Of a stretch of 64,000 nucleotides of DNA, positions 33,630-42,155 are shown piece after piece (the first letter of the stretch is position 1; each line of letters starts with the position of its first letter). The stretch comes from Lutibacter sp. B1 (GTDB lineage Bacteria > Bacteroidota > Bacteroidia > Flavobacteriales > Flavobacteriaceae), in contig NZ_JAAZUI010000017.1 of assembly GCF_012524075.1 (NCBI RefSeq), positions 22,436 to 86,435 on the forward strand, given 5' to 3'. A program made the translations under genes and the position numbers. Below the pieces are notes generated by a model that was given only the letters and a program-made list of their open reading frames with translations, was not told the DNA's origin and ran no database searches.

Positions 33630-34237
33630 AAAAACTAATTTTTATTGGAATATTTTTGATGGGAAATTTAGCAAATGCCCAAATTCCTTTTGAAAATTTA
33701 CAAGATGCATTTAGTAAAAGCTACGAGTTTGAAATGAAAGGTAATTATGTATCGGCAGTAGATCAGTTAAAATCTGTTTATCAAGAAAACTCTTACGAAA
33801 CCAATTTACGCTTAGGTTGGTTAAATTATATGGCAGGTAATTTTAACGAGTCTATTGCTTTTTATAAAAAATCAATTGAATTAATGCCTTATGCCGATGA
33901 GCCAAAGTTTGGTTATACTTTTCCGTTATCTGCATTAGGGAAATGGGATGAAGTAGTAACTGTATACAATCAAATTTTAACCAATTCAAGCCATAATACT
34001 CGAGCAATGTATTATTTGGGAACAATTTATTACAATCGTGGTCAGTTTGATAAGGCGATAACCTATTTTAAACAAATTGTAGATTTGTATCCTTTTGATT
34101 ATGATGGTTTGTTAATGTATGGTTGGACAAATTTACGGTTAGGAAATAAAAAAGATGCAAAAATTTTGTTTCAAAAAGTGTTGCTGAATCGCCCTAAAGA
34201 TAATTCGGCTAAAGAGGGCTTATTGATGGTAAAATGA
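33617..34237 (+). CDS. Periplasmic TPR protein
   Basis: A protein of 206 residues with a signal peptide ending at NLANAQ and four to five TPR units (for example NLRLGWLNYMAGNFNESIAF, MYYLGTIYYNRGQFDKAITY and YGWTNLRLGNKKDAKILF). It has no lipobox. TPR proteins scaffold complexes; with the barrel protein just upstream (13-base overlap) it probably forms part of an envelope export assembly. Last gene of the operon; a long-stem terminator follows. Confidence 0.75.
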   Translation: METIKKLIFIGIFLMGNLANAQIPFENLQDAFSKSYEFEMKGNYVSAVDQLKSVYQENSYETNLRLGWLNYMAGNFNESIAFYKKSIELMPYADEPKFGYTFPLSALGKWDEVVTVYNQILTNSSHNTRAMYYLGTIYYNRGQFDKAITYFKQIVDLYPFDYDGLLMYGWTNLRLGNKKDAKILFQKVLLNRPKDNSAKEGLLMVK

Positions 34238-34261
34238 TAATTTATATTTAGTTTGAATTAT

Positions 34262-34310
34262 TTTTCTAATTTATGATTAAAAATAAGAATTCTAATCATA
34301 AATTAGAAAA
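34262..34310 (+). terminator. Long-stem terminator of the PqqD operon
   Basis: Arms 34262-34279 and 34293-34310 are complementary over 18 bases, from TTTTCTAATTTATGATTA to its complement, with a 13-base loop. It insulates the operon from the pectin locus. Confidence 0.6.
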
Positions 34311-34368
34311 TATTGCCTTTAATTTAAAAAGATAATGTAATCAAAATAGGAATTAAAATAATTTATAT

Positions 34369-34376
34369 TATATTTG
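34369..34376 (+). promoter_or_regulatory. -7 box TATATTTG of the uronate operon
   Basis: A perfect TAnnTTTG, directly abutted by the palindromic operator at 34377-34390; ATG 34405 follows 28 bases later. Confidence 0.65.
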
Positions 34377-34390
34377 TGTAATCGATTACA
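34377..34390. promoter_or_regulatory. LacI-type operator TGTAATCGATTACA
   Basis: A perfect 14-bp palindrome at the expected transcript start of the kduI operon. An identical copy lies at 45101-45114 in the same position relative to another -7 box. The central CG and inverted symmetry fit a LacI/GalR repressor; the LacI gene at 43814-44845 is the candidate. A half site TGTAATCA lies upstream at 34336-34343. Confidence 0.75.
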
Positions 34391-34404
34391 ATTACAACTT
34401 TATT

Positions 34405-35241
34405 ATGATAAATTATAATTTCAGATACGCTTCAAATCCCATAGATGCACAAAAATATGGGACAACAGAATTACGAGAACATTTTTTAATTGAAAAGCTA
34501 TTCGTTGAAGATCAAATCAATTTAACGTATTCAATGTACGATAGGTATATTGTAGGCGGAATTATGCCGGTTAATGAAGATTTGAAATTGGAAACCATTC
34601 CTTATTTAAAGTCTGAGAATTTTTTAGATAGAAGAGAATTGGGAATTATTAACGTTGGTGGAAAAGGTGTTGTAAGCGTTGATGGTAAAAAGTATGAATT
34701 GCAAAAAAAAGAAGCACTTTACGTAGGTCAAGGCTGTAAAGAAGTAATTTTTTCTGGTATTAATGGAGAACAACCTTTATTTTATGTCAATTCTGCTCCG
34801 GCACATAAAAAATATCCAACAAAAAAAGTTGGATTAAATGATGCTGAAGTAATTCAGTTAGGTGACCAAAAAAATGCTAACAAAAGAGTTTTAAATAAGC
34901 TGATTGTAAATAGTATTGTTGAAACCTGTCAGCTTCAAATGGGTCTTACCGAGTTGTTACCTGGTAATATTTGGAATACAATGCCTGCGCATACACATAA
35001 CAGACGTATGGAAGCTTATTTCTATTTTGATTTAGAAGAAGGACAAACAATAAGTCATTTTATGGGAGAGCCACAAAACACCCGACATATTTTTATGGAA
35101 AATAATCAGGCTGTATTATCACCTGAATGGTCTATCCATTCTGGCGCAGGAACGTCAAATTATTCCTTTATTTGGGGAATGGCCGGTGAAAATTTAGATT
35201 ATGGAGATATGGATGTTTGTGCACCAAACGAATTAAAATAA
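34405..35241 (+). CDS. kduI: 5-dehydro-4-deoxy-D-glucuronate isomerase
   Basis: A protein of 278 residues, the normal length. It converts 5-keto-4-deoxyuronate, formed from the unsaturated uronate released by pectate lyases and GH105, to 3-deoxy-D-glycero-2,5-hexodiulosonate. The zinc ligands are in place: H196 and H198 in PAHTHNRRMEA, E203, and H245 in WSIHSGAG. Cytoplasmic cupin-fold enzyme. First gene of the LacI-controlled uronate operon; kduD starts five bases after its stop. Confidence 0.95.
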   Translation: MINYNFRYASNPIDAQKYGTTELREHFLIEKLFVEDQINLTYSMYDRYIVGGIMPVNEDLKLETIPYLKSENFLDRRELGIINVGGKGVVSVDGKKYELQKKEALYVGQGCKEVIFSGINGEQPLFYVNSAPAHKKYPTKKVGLNDAEVIQLGDQKNANKRVLNKLIVNSIVETCQLQMGLTELLPGNIWNTMPAHTHNRRMEAYFYFDLEEGQTISHFMGEPQNTRHIFMENNQAVLSPEWSIHSGAGTSNYSFIWGMAGENLDYGDMDVCAPNELK

Positions 35242-35246
35242 AACCA

Positions 35247-36032
35247 ATGAATTTATTCAATTTAAAAAACAAAAGAGCTTTAATAACAGGAGGAACTCAT
35301 GGTTTAGGCTTGGCAATGGCGGAAGGTTTGGCAAGTGCAGGAGCCGAACTTGTTATAACAAGTACAACTCCTAAAAAATTAGAGGAAGCCTTAACTTACT
35401 ATAAAAATAAAGGCTATAAAGCTTCAGGTTATATTTTTGATATTACTGATGAAGAATTAGCAGCTGAACAAGTTGAAAACATTGAAAAAAATGAAGGGGA
35501 AATTCATATTCTTGTAAATAATGCGGGAATTATAAAAAGGGAACTTGCAGTAAATATGTCCGTTTCTGATTTTAGAAGAGTTGTAGATGTAGATTTAGTT
35601 GGTGCTTTTATAATGTCTCAATTAATTGGTAAAAGAATGATTGAACGTGGAGGAGGAAAAATCATCAATATTTGCTCAATGATGAGTGAACTTGGGAGAG
35701 ATAATGTAAGTGCTTACGCTGCTGCTAAAGGTGGTTTAAAAATGCTTACCAGAAATTTAGCAACAGAATGGGCGAAATACAATATTCAAGTTAACGGTAT
35801 TGGACCGGGATATTTTGCAACAGCACAAACGGAGCCTATACGTGTTGATGGAAATCCTTTTAACGAATTTATTATTAACAGAACACCATCGGGTCGTTGG
35901 GGAAATCCCGAAGATTTGGCAGGAACTGCTATATTTTTAGCTTCTGAAGCGAGCAATTTTGTAAACGGACAAATTGTTTATGTAGATGGCGGTATCTTAG
36001 CAACAATTGGAAAGCCATTAAATGAAAAATAA
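35247..36032 (+). CDS. kduD: 2-dehydro-3-deoxy-D-gluconate 5-dehydrogenase
   Basis: A protein of 261 residues from ATG 35247; an in-frame ATG at 35217 lies inside kduI and is less likely. Short-chain dehydrogenase: cofactor loop TGGTHGLG (14-21), NNAG (91-94), catalytic S144, Y157 and K161 in SAYAAAKGG. It reduces the KduI product to 2-keto-3-deoxygluconate with NAD(P)H, merging the lyase branch with the galacturonate branch. Second gene of the operon. Confidence 0.92.
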   Translation: MNLFNLKNKRALITGGTHGLGLAMAEGLASAGAELVITSTTPKKLEEALTYYKNKGYKASGYIFDITDEELAAEQVENIEKNEGEIHILVNNAGIIKRELAVNMSVSDFRRVVDVDLVGAFIMSQLIGKRMIERGGGKIINICSMMSELGRDNVSAYAAAKGGLKMLTRNLATEWAKYNIQVNGIGPGYFATAQTEPIRVDGNPFNEFIINRTPSGRWGNPEDLAGTAIFLASEASNFVNGQIVYVDGGILATIGKPLNEK

Positions 36033-36053
36033 TTTTATTAGAAATAAAGTAAA

Positions 36054-37454
36054 ATGAGTACGAAATTTATATATGATAATTTTTTGCTGGAAAATAAATT
36101 TGCAGAAGAATTGTATCATAACTATGCTAAACAACAGCCAATAATAGATTACCACAACCATTTACCTCCACAACAAATTGCTGATGATACAATTTTTAGT
36201 AATATCACAAATGTTTGGATAAATGGTGATCATTATAAATGGCGTGCAATGAGAACACTAGGTGTAAATGAAGAGTTTATTACCGGTGGAGCTTCAGATG
36301 AAGATAAATTTAAAAATTGGGCTAAAACGGTTCCATATACAATGAGAAATCCATTGTATCATTGGACACATTTAGAGTTGGCGAGATATTTTGATATTCA
36401 TGAATTGTTGAATGAAAATTCGGCAGAGAGAATTTATCAAGAAACAAAAGAAAAATTAAATACAAATGCATACAGTTGCCAAAATTTACTTCATAAAGTA
36501 AATGTGGAAGTTGTATGTACTACAGAAGATCCAATAGACAACTTAGAACATCATCAAAAAATAGCTAAAAGTAATCTCAGTATTAAAGTAAGCACAGCTT
36601 TTAGACCGGATAAAGCGATTTATATCAATAATGAAGGTTATAATAGTTATATTGATTTGCTTGAAAATGCGGCTGATATTTCTATTAACTCTTACCAAGA
36701 TTTATGCGATGCTTTAAAAAGCAGAATTGAATTTTTTGATAAAAATGGTTGTAAACTTTGTGATCATGGATTGGACCAAATCTATTTCGAAAATTTTACT
36801 GAAAATGAAGTAAATTTGATATTTAAAAAGAAAAGAAACAATCAAGAAGTAAGTAATAAGGAGGCACTTAAGTTTCAAAGTGCTATTTTATTATTTTTAT
36901 CAGAAACTTATCACGAATTTGAGTGGGTGCAACAATTCCATTTAGGAGCTTTGAGAAATAATAATGAACGTATGTTAAGAGTTTTAGGACCTGATACAGG
37001 ATGGGATTCAATTGGAGATTATTCTCAAGCTCAAAAGCTATCAAAATTTTTAAATACCTTAGATAGCAAAGATAAATTAACCAAAACCATTCTATATAAT
37101 TTGAATCCTGCTGATAATGAAGTTATGGCAACTATGATAGGCAATTTTAATGATGGAAGTATAAAAGGAAAAGTACAATATGGATCTGGTTGGTGGTTTT
37201 TAGACCAAAAAGACGGGATGACAAAACAAATAAATGCGCTCTCAAATATGGGGCTTATAAGTTGTTTTATTGGAATGTTAACCGATTCAAGAAGTTTTTT
37301 ATCCTTTCCTCGACATGAATATTTTAGAAGAGTGTTGTGTAATCTTTTAGGTGATGAAATTAAAAGAGGAGAATTACCAAACGATATGGAGTGGATTGGT
37401 AAAATGGTTTCCGATATTAGTTATAACAATGCAAAAGAATATTTCAAATTTTAA
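36054..37454 (+). CDS. uxaC: Glucuronate/galacturonate isomerase
   Basis: A protein of 466 residues of the UxaC amidohydrolase-fold family. The metal-binding YHNHLPP lies near residue 33 and the LGALRNNNERM block further on. It interconverts D-galacturonate and D-tagaturonate (and glucuronate/fructuronate), the first step for the monogalacturonate released by GH28. It sits 21 bases after kduD and 27 before the kinase. Confidence 0.93.
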   Translation: MSTKFIYDNFLLENKFAEELYHNYAKQQPIIDYHNHLPPQQIADDTIFSNITNVWINGDHYKWRAMRTLGVNEEFITGGASDEDKFKNWAKTVPYTMRNPLYHWTHLELARYFDIHELLNENSAERIYQETKEKLNTNAYSCQNLLHKVNVEVVCTTEDPIDNLEHHQKIAKSNLSIKVSTAFRPDKAIYINNEGYNSYIDLLENAADISINSYQDLCDALKSRIEFFDKNGCKLCDHGLDQIYFENFTENEVNLIFKKKRNNQEVSNKEALKFQSAILLFLSETYHEFEWVQQFHLGALRNNNERMLRVLGPDTGWDSIGDYSQAQKLSKFLNTLDSKDKLTKTILYNLNPADNEVMATMIGNFNDGSIKGKVQYGSGWWFLDQKDGMTKQINALSNMGLISCFIGMLTDSRSFLSFPRHEYFRRVLCNLLGDEIKRGELPNDMEWIGKMVSDISYNNAKEYFKF

Positions 37455-37481
37455 ATTAAAAAAATTAATATACAATTAACA

Positions 37482-38522
37482 ATGGGCAAAGTAGTAACCT
37501 TTGGAGAGATTATGCTAAGATTAGCACCTCAAGGATTTTTAAGATTTTCACAAGCAGATAATTTTGATGTGGTTTACGGTGGAGGTGAGTCAAACGTAGC
37601 GGTATCGTTAGCCAATTATGGAATTTTGGTAGATTTTGTAACGCGTTTGCCAAAAAATGATATTGGACAGTGCGCAATGATGGAAATGAGAAAAAGAGGC
37701 GTAGGCATTGATAAAATAGTATGGGGAGGAGATCGTTTAGGAATTTACTTTTTAGAAACAGGAGCAGTATCTCGTGGTTCAAAAGTAGTATACGACAGGG
37801 CGTATTCCGCAATAGCAGAAATTAAACCGGGAATGATTAATTGGTCTGATGTTTTTGCAGGAGCTGAATGGTTTCACTGGACAGGTATAACTCCGGCTAT
37901 TTCTCAAGGAGCAGCCGACGTTTGTTTAGAAGCTGTAAAAGCAGCAAGTAAATTAGGTATAACTATTTCAACCGATTTAAATTACCGAGCAAAATTATGG
38001 AAATACGGAGGCGATAGAGAAGCTATTATGACAGAGTTAACATCCTATTGTGATATCATTTTAGGTAATGAAGAAGATGCAGAAATGCACTTTGGAATTA
38101 AACCTGAAGGATTGGATGTTACAAAACACGGACACGATGTTAAAGCTGAAGCATTCTTATCAGTTTGTCAACAAATGATGGAAAAATTCCCAAAAGCCAA
38201 AAAAGTAATTACTACCTTAAGAGGATCTATATCCGCTTCTCATAATACATGGGCAGGTGTATTGTACGATGGAAAGAAATTATACGAAACCCGTCAATAC
38301 CAAATAACAGATATTGTTGATAGAGTTGGTGGAGGAGATAGTTTTATGGGCGGATTAATCTATGGATTATTAACGTATCCTGAAGATGACCAAAATGCGT
38401 TAGATTTTGCAGTGGCAGCATCTTGTTTAAAACATACAATTAAAGGTGATGCAAATTTAGTAACTGTTGATGAAGTTCAAAAACTAATGGGAGGTGATGC
38501 TTCCGGTAGAGTTGCAAGATAA
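37482..38522 (+). CDS. kdgK: 2-keto-3-deoxygluconate kinase (PfkB family)
   Basis: A protein of 346 residues. Ribokinase-type motifs: FGGGESN-like VVYGGGESNVAVSLANYG near the N-terminus and the C-terminal signature DRVGGGDSFMGGLIYG with base D286. It phosphorylates 2-keto-3-deoxygluconate, where the UxaABC and KduID branches meet, with ATP. The aldolase gene follows after 21 bases. Confidence 0.9.
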   Translation: MGKVVTFGEIMLRLAPQGFLRFSQADNFDVVYGGGESNVAVSLANYGILVDFVTRLPKNDIGQCAMMEMRKRGVGIDKIVWGGDRLGIYFLETGAVSRGSKVVYDRAYSAIAEIKPGMINWSDVFAGAEWFHWTGITPAISQGAADVCLEAVKAASKLGITISTDLNYRAKLWKYGGDREAIMTELTSYCDIILGNEEDAEMHFGIKPEGLDVTKHGHDVKAEAFLSVCQQMMEKFPKAKKVITTLRGSISASHNTWAGVLYDGKKLYETRQYQITDIVDRVGGGDSFMGGLIYGLLTYPEDDQNALDFAVAASCLKHTIKGDANLVTVDEVQKLMGGDASGRVAR

Positions 38523-38543
38523 ACTTACGATAAAAAAATAATA

Positions 38544-39212
38544 ATGGCACAATATTCTAGATTAGAAGTAGCTTCTGTAATGAAAGAAACCGGAATGATT
38601 CCTTTATTTTTTCATACAGATGTTGAAGTAAGTAAAAAAGTATTAAAAGCATGCTACGATGGTGGTGCTCGCTTAATGGAGTTTACATCTCGTGGTGATT
38701 TTGCCCACGAAGTTTTTGGTGAATTAACAAAATACGCTATTAAAGAATTACCGGGAATGATAATGGGTGTAGGTTCTGTTACCGATGCAGCATCAGCATC
38801 CTTATATATGGCTTTAGGAGCAAATTTTATAGTAACTCCGGTATTAAGAGAAGATATAGCAATTGCTTGTAACAGACGTAAAGTGTTGTGGTCTCCGGGT
38901 TGTGGAACTTTAAACGAAATTGCAAGAGCTGAAGAATTAGGCTGTGAAATTGTAAAATTATTCCCTGGAGATATTTACGGACCTCAATTTGTAAAAGGAA
39001 TAAAAGGTCCTCAACCTTGGACAAGTATAATGCCAACGGGAGGTGTCTCTCCAACAGTTGAAAATTTATCCGGCTGGTTTAAAGCCGGTGTAACTTGTGT
39101 AGGAATGGGATCGCAATTAATATCAAGTGAAATATTAAAATCTGAAAATTATACAAAACTTGCAGCAAAAGTTAAAGCTGCATTAGATATTATAAAAGAA
39201 GTAAGAAAGTAA
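38544..39212 (+). CDS. eda: KDPG/KHG aldolase
   Basis: A protein of 222 residues, class I aldolase of the KDPG family. Catalytic E46 in LMEFTSRGDF and Schiff-base K138 in EIVKLFPGD. It cleaves 2-keto-3-deoxy-6-phosphogluconate into pyruvate and glyceraldehyde-3-phosphate, ending the uronate pathway. Also called kdgA. Follows kdgK closely. Confidence 0.92.
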   Translation: MAQYSRLEVASVMKETGMIPLFFHTDVEVSKKVLKACYDGGARLMEFTSRGDFAHEVFGELTKYAIKELPGMIMGVGSVTDAASASLYMALGANFIVTPVLREDIAIACNRRKVLWSPGCGTLNEIARAEELGCEIVKLFPGDIYGPQFVKGIKGPQPWTSIMPTGGVSPTVENLSGWFKAGVTCVGMGSQLISSEILKSENYTKLAAKVKAALDIIKEVRK

Positions 39213-39289
39213 AAATAACAGTTAAAATCATTTGGTAATCAATATGTGAGTTAAACATTCAATTGCATATAGCCAATAAATTAGTAATT

Positions 39290-40591
39290 ATGAATAAAAC
39301 AAATCAGAAGATAGGTAACTACCGGTATAGAATTTTAGCGCTTTTAATGTTTGCAACAACCATTAACTATTTTGATAGAAGTATTATTGGAGTGTTAGCT
39401 CCAACCCTTGAAAAAATGTTTGATTGGACTAATAGTGACTATGCCTTTATAATGATTTCATTTAAAGTAGCTTATGCTTTAGGAATGCTTTTAATGGGTG
39501 GAGTAATAGATCGGTTAGGTACAAAAAAAGGATATACTTTATCAATAGGTATTTGGAGTGTTTTTGGAATGTTACACGCATTGGTTCGTCCGGGATTTAG
39601 TGTTATAGGATTTGCGGCCGCACGATTTGGATTAGGTTTTGGAGAATCAGGAAATTTTCCGGCAGCAATTAAAACAACTGCTGAATGGTTTCCTAAAAAA
39701 GACCGTGCATTTGCAACCGGACTTTTTAATGCAGCAACAAGTATAGGAGCAATTGCAGCACCATTTGTAGTTGGTTGGATAGTACATAAAGACGGCAAAA
39801 ATTGGCAAATTCCATTTTTAATTACAGGAGCTCTTAGTGCTATTTGGGTATTTTTATGGTTTCGTATGTATAAAAAACCTGCAGTTCATCCAAAAGTTTC
39901 AAAAGAAGAATTAGCCTACATACAAAGTGATTCTGAGACAGAAAATGAAGAAAAATTACCATGGTCAAGCGTATTTAATAAGCGTCAAACTTGGGCTTTT
40001 GCTTTGGCTAAAGTAACAGATGCTGTTTGGTGGTTTTATCTTTTCTGGGGAGCAAAATTTTTGGCAGTAACTTTTAATGTTGATATTAAAAATATAGCAC
40101 TTCCATTTTTTGTTATATATATTTTAGCTGATGGGGGAAGTATTTTAGGAGGTTATCTATCGGGAGTATTTATCAGAAAAGGATGGAGTGTAAATAAAGC
40201 TCGGAAAATTACGCTTTTAATTTGTGCCTTAATTATACTACCTGTAAGCTTTGTAGCTATTACAGAAAGTAAATGGATTGCCATTTTTCTTATAGGTTTA
40301 GGAGCGGCAGGACATCAAGCGTGGTCTGCTAATATATTTACATTAGTTTCTGATGTTTTTCCAAGAAAAGCAACAGCTTCGGTTGTAGGAATTGGAGGAA
40401 TGATTGGAGCAGTAGCAGGTATTGTTGCAGATGCTGCTTTAGGTTCGGTATTAGATCAAGCAGGTAATAGTGGGTATTTTTGGGCATTTCTATTTGCAGG
40501 TTCAATTTATCTTATAATACTTGGTCTTGTTCATTTATTAATGCCAAAAATGACACCGCTTGATGAAAATTTAAAACCTATAACAGAATAA
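39290..40591 (+). CDS. exuT: Hexuronate permease (MFS, ExuT type)
   Basis: A protein of 433 residues from ATG 39290; the frame can be opened at a TTG at 39263, but the ATG has normal spacing and gives the usual length. Twelve membrane helices with the family opener ALLMFATTINYFDRSIIGVL, the cytoplasmic loop GGVIDRLGTKKGYTLS and GFGESGNFPAAIKTTAEWFP, all typical of ExuT/GudP anion-cation symporters. It imports galacturonate or glucuronate across the inner membrane. Downstream of eda by 77 bases. Confidence 0.88.
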   Translation: MNKTNQKIGNYRYRILALLMFATTINYFDRSIIGVLAPTLEKMFDWTNSDYAFIMISFKVAYALGMLLMGGVIDRLGTKKGYTLSIGIWSVFGMLHALVRPGFSVIGFAAARFGLGFGESGNFPAAIKTTAEWFPKKDRAFATGLFNAATSIGAIAAPFVVGWIVHKDGKNWQIPFLITGALSAIWVFLWFRMYKKPAVHPKVSKEELAYIQSDSETENEEKLPWSSVFNKRQTWAFALAKVTDAVWWFYLFWGAKFLAVTFNVDIKNIALPFFVIYILADGGSILGGYLSGVFIRKGWSVNKARKITLLICALIILPVSFVAITESKWIAIFLIGLGAAGHQAWSANIFTLVSDVFPRKATASVVGIGGMIGAVAGIVADAALGSVLDQAGNSGYFWAFLFAGSIYLIILGLVHLLMPKMTPLDENLKPITE

Positions 40592-40692
40592 TAAGTTCAA
40601 GGTTTTTAAAAATTACTTCCTAGTTCAATGGGTTAGTGCCCAAAGGGATTGATATGTTTTTCAAATAAAAGCCTTATATATTTATATAGAAA

Positions 40693-42138
40693 ATGAAAAA
40701 ATTAAATAGAAAAAATACTGGATTAGAAAATAAACTTCCAATTAAAATAGTACAATTTGGAGAAGGAAATTTTTTAAGAGCTTTTGTAGATTACGCAATA
40801 CAAAAATTAAACAATACAGTTAATTTTAATGCTGGAGTGGCAGTTGTACAACCAATTGATAGAGGATTGGTGAATATGCTTAATGAACAAGAAGGGTTGT
40901 ATACTTTATTTATGAAAGGTATAGTTAAAGGAAAAGAAGTTCAAGAAAAAGAATTGATATCAAACATTGAAAAAGGTGTAAACCCTTATACAGATTTTAA
41001 TGAGTATTTAAATCTTGCAAAAGAAGAAAATCTTGAATTTATCATTTCTAACACTACCGAAGCAGGTATTGCTTTTGTAGGTTCGGATACTGCTGAAATG
41101 CAACCTCCAAGTTCATTTCCTGCTAAATTAACAGTGCTTTTGTATGAGAGGTATAAGCATTTTAAAGGTGATATTACTAAGGGTCTTACTATTATACCAT
41201 GCGAACTTATCAATTACAATTCAGATACTTTAAAAGAAATTATTTTAAAATATATTGATGATTGGAAGCTGGAAGAAGGATTTAAAACGTGGCTTATAAA
41301 TTATAGTACTTTTCACAATACATTAGTCGATAGAATTGTGCCTGGCTACCCAAAAGATCAAATAGAAGAATATAATAGTCAATTAAATTATGAAGATAAT
41401 TTAATTGTTAGTGCTGAAAAGTTTTTCTTATGGGTTATTGAAGGTGATGAAGTTTTAAAAGAAAAATTACCTTTTCATAAAACTGATTTAGACGTGAAAA
41501 TTGTAAATGATATGCAGCCTTATAGAACAAGAAAGGTTCGTATATTAAATGGAGCACATACCTCAATTTTTGCACTTTCATATTTATACGGAAATGAAAC
41601 AGTAAAAGAAACTGTAGATGATAATTTTACAGGAAATTTTATTTATAAGGCTATTTTTGAAGAAGTTATAGATATTTTGAAAATGGATAAAGCAGAATTA
41701 ACTTCTTTCGCAGAAGAAATATTTGACCGTTTTAGAAATCCATTTATAAAACATTTATTGTCAAGTTTATCGCTAAATGCAATTTCAAAATTTAAGGTAA
41801 GAGTTTTACCAAGTTTGTTGGAATATATCTCCATCAAAAATAAAATTCCAAAACATTTAACATACGCATTTGCTTGTTTAATTAGGTATTATAAAGGGTC
41901 TTGGAATGGAAAAGAAATCTTATTAAATGATAGTGAAGCTGTTATTGATACTTTTAAAAATATTTGGACAACCAATAACTTAGAATTGGTAGCAAAACAA
42001 ACATTATCAAACAAAGATTTTTGGGATCAAGATTTATCAATAATACCAAATTTAACAAAAGCCATTGTGTTAGCGTTAGAAGAAATAGAACAAAACGGTA
42101 TAGAAAACGGTTTTGCTAGTTTTAGCAATAAATTATAA
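40693..42138 (+). CDS. uxaB: Tagaturonate reductase
   Basis: A protein of 481 residues of the mannitol dehydrogenase/UxaB family. The N-terminal NAD-binding region reads IVQFGEGNFLRAFVDYAI, and the catalytic part has YRTRKVRILNGAHTS. It reduces D-tagaturonate to D-altronate with NADH. Pairs with the altronate dehydratase gene 17 bases downstream; a 101-base gap precedes it. Confidence 0.92.
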   Translation: MKKLNRKNTGLENKLPIKIVQFGEGNFLRAFVDYAIQKLNNTVNFNAGVAVVQPIDRGLVNMLNEQEGLYTLFMKGIVKGKEVQEKELISNIEKGVNPYTDFNEYLNLAKEENLEFIISNTTEAGIAFVGSDTAEMQPPSSFPAKLTVLLYERYKHFKGDITKGLTIIPCELINYNSDTLKEIILKYIDDWKLEEGFKTWLINYSTFHNTLVDRIVPGYPKDQIEEYNSQLNYEDNLIVSAEKFFLWVIEGDEVLKEKLPFHKTDLDVKIVNDMQPYRTRKVRILNGAHTSIFALSYLYGNETVKETVDDNFTGNFIYKAIFEEVIDILKMDKAELTSFAEEIFDRFRNPFIKHLLSSLSLNAISKFKVRVLPSLLEYISIKNKIPKHLTYAFACLIRYYKGSWNGKEILLNDSEAVIDTFKNIWTTNNLELVAKQTLSNKDFWDQDLSIIPNLTKAIVLALEEIEQNGIENGFASFSNKL

Positions 42139-42155
42139 TAATAAATTCATCTTCT

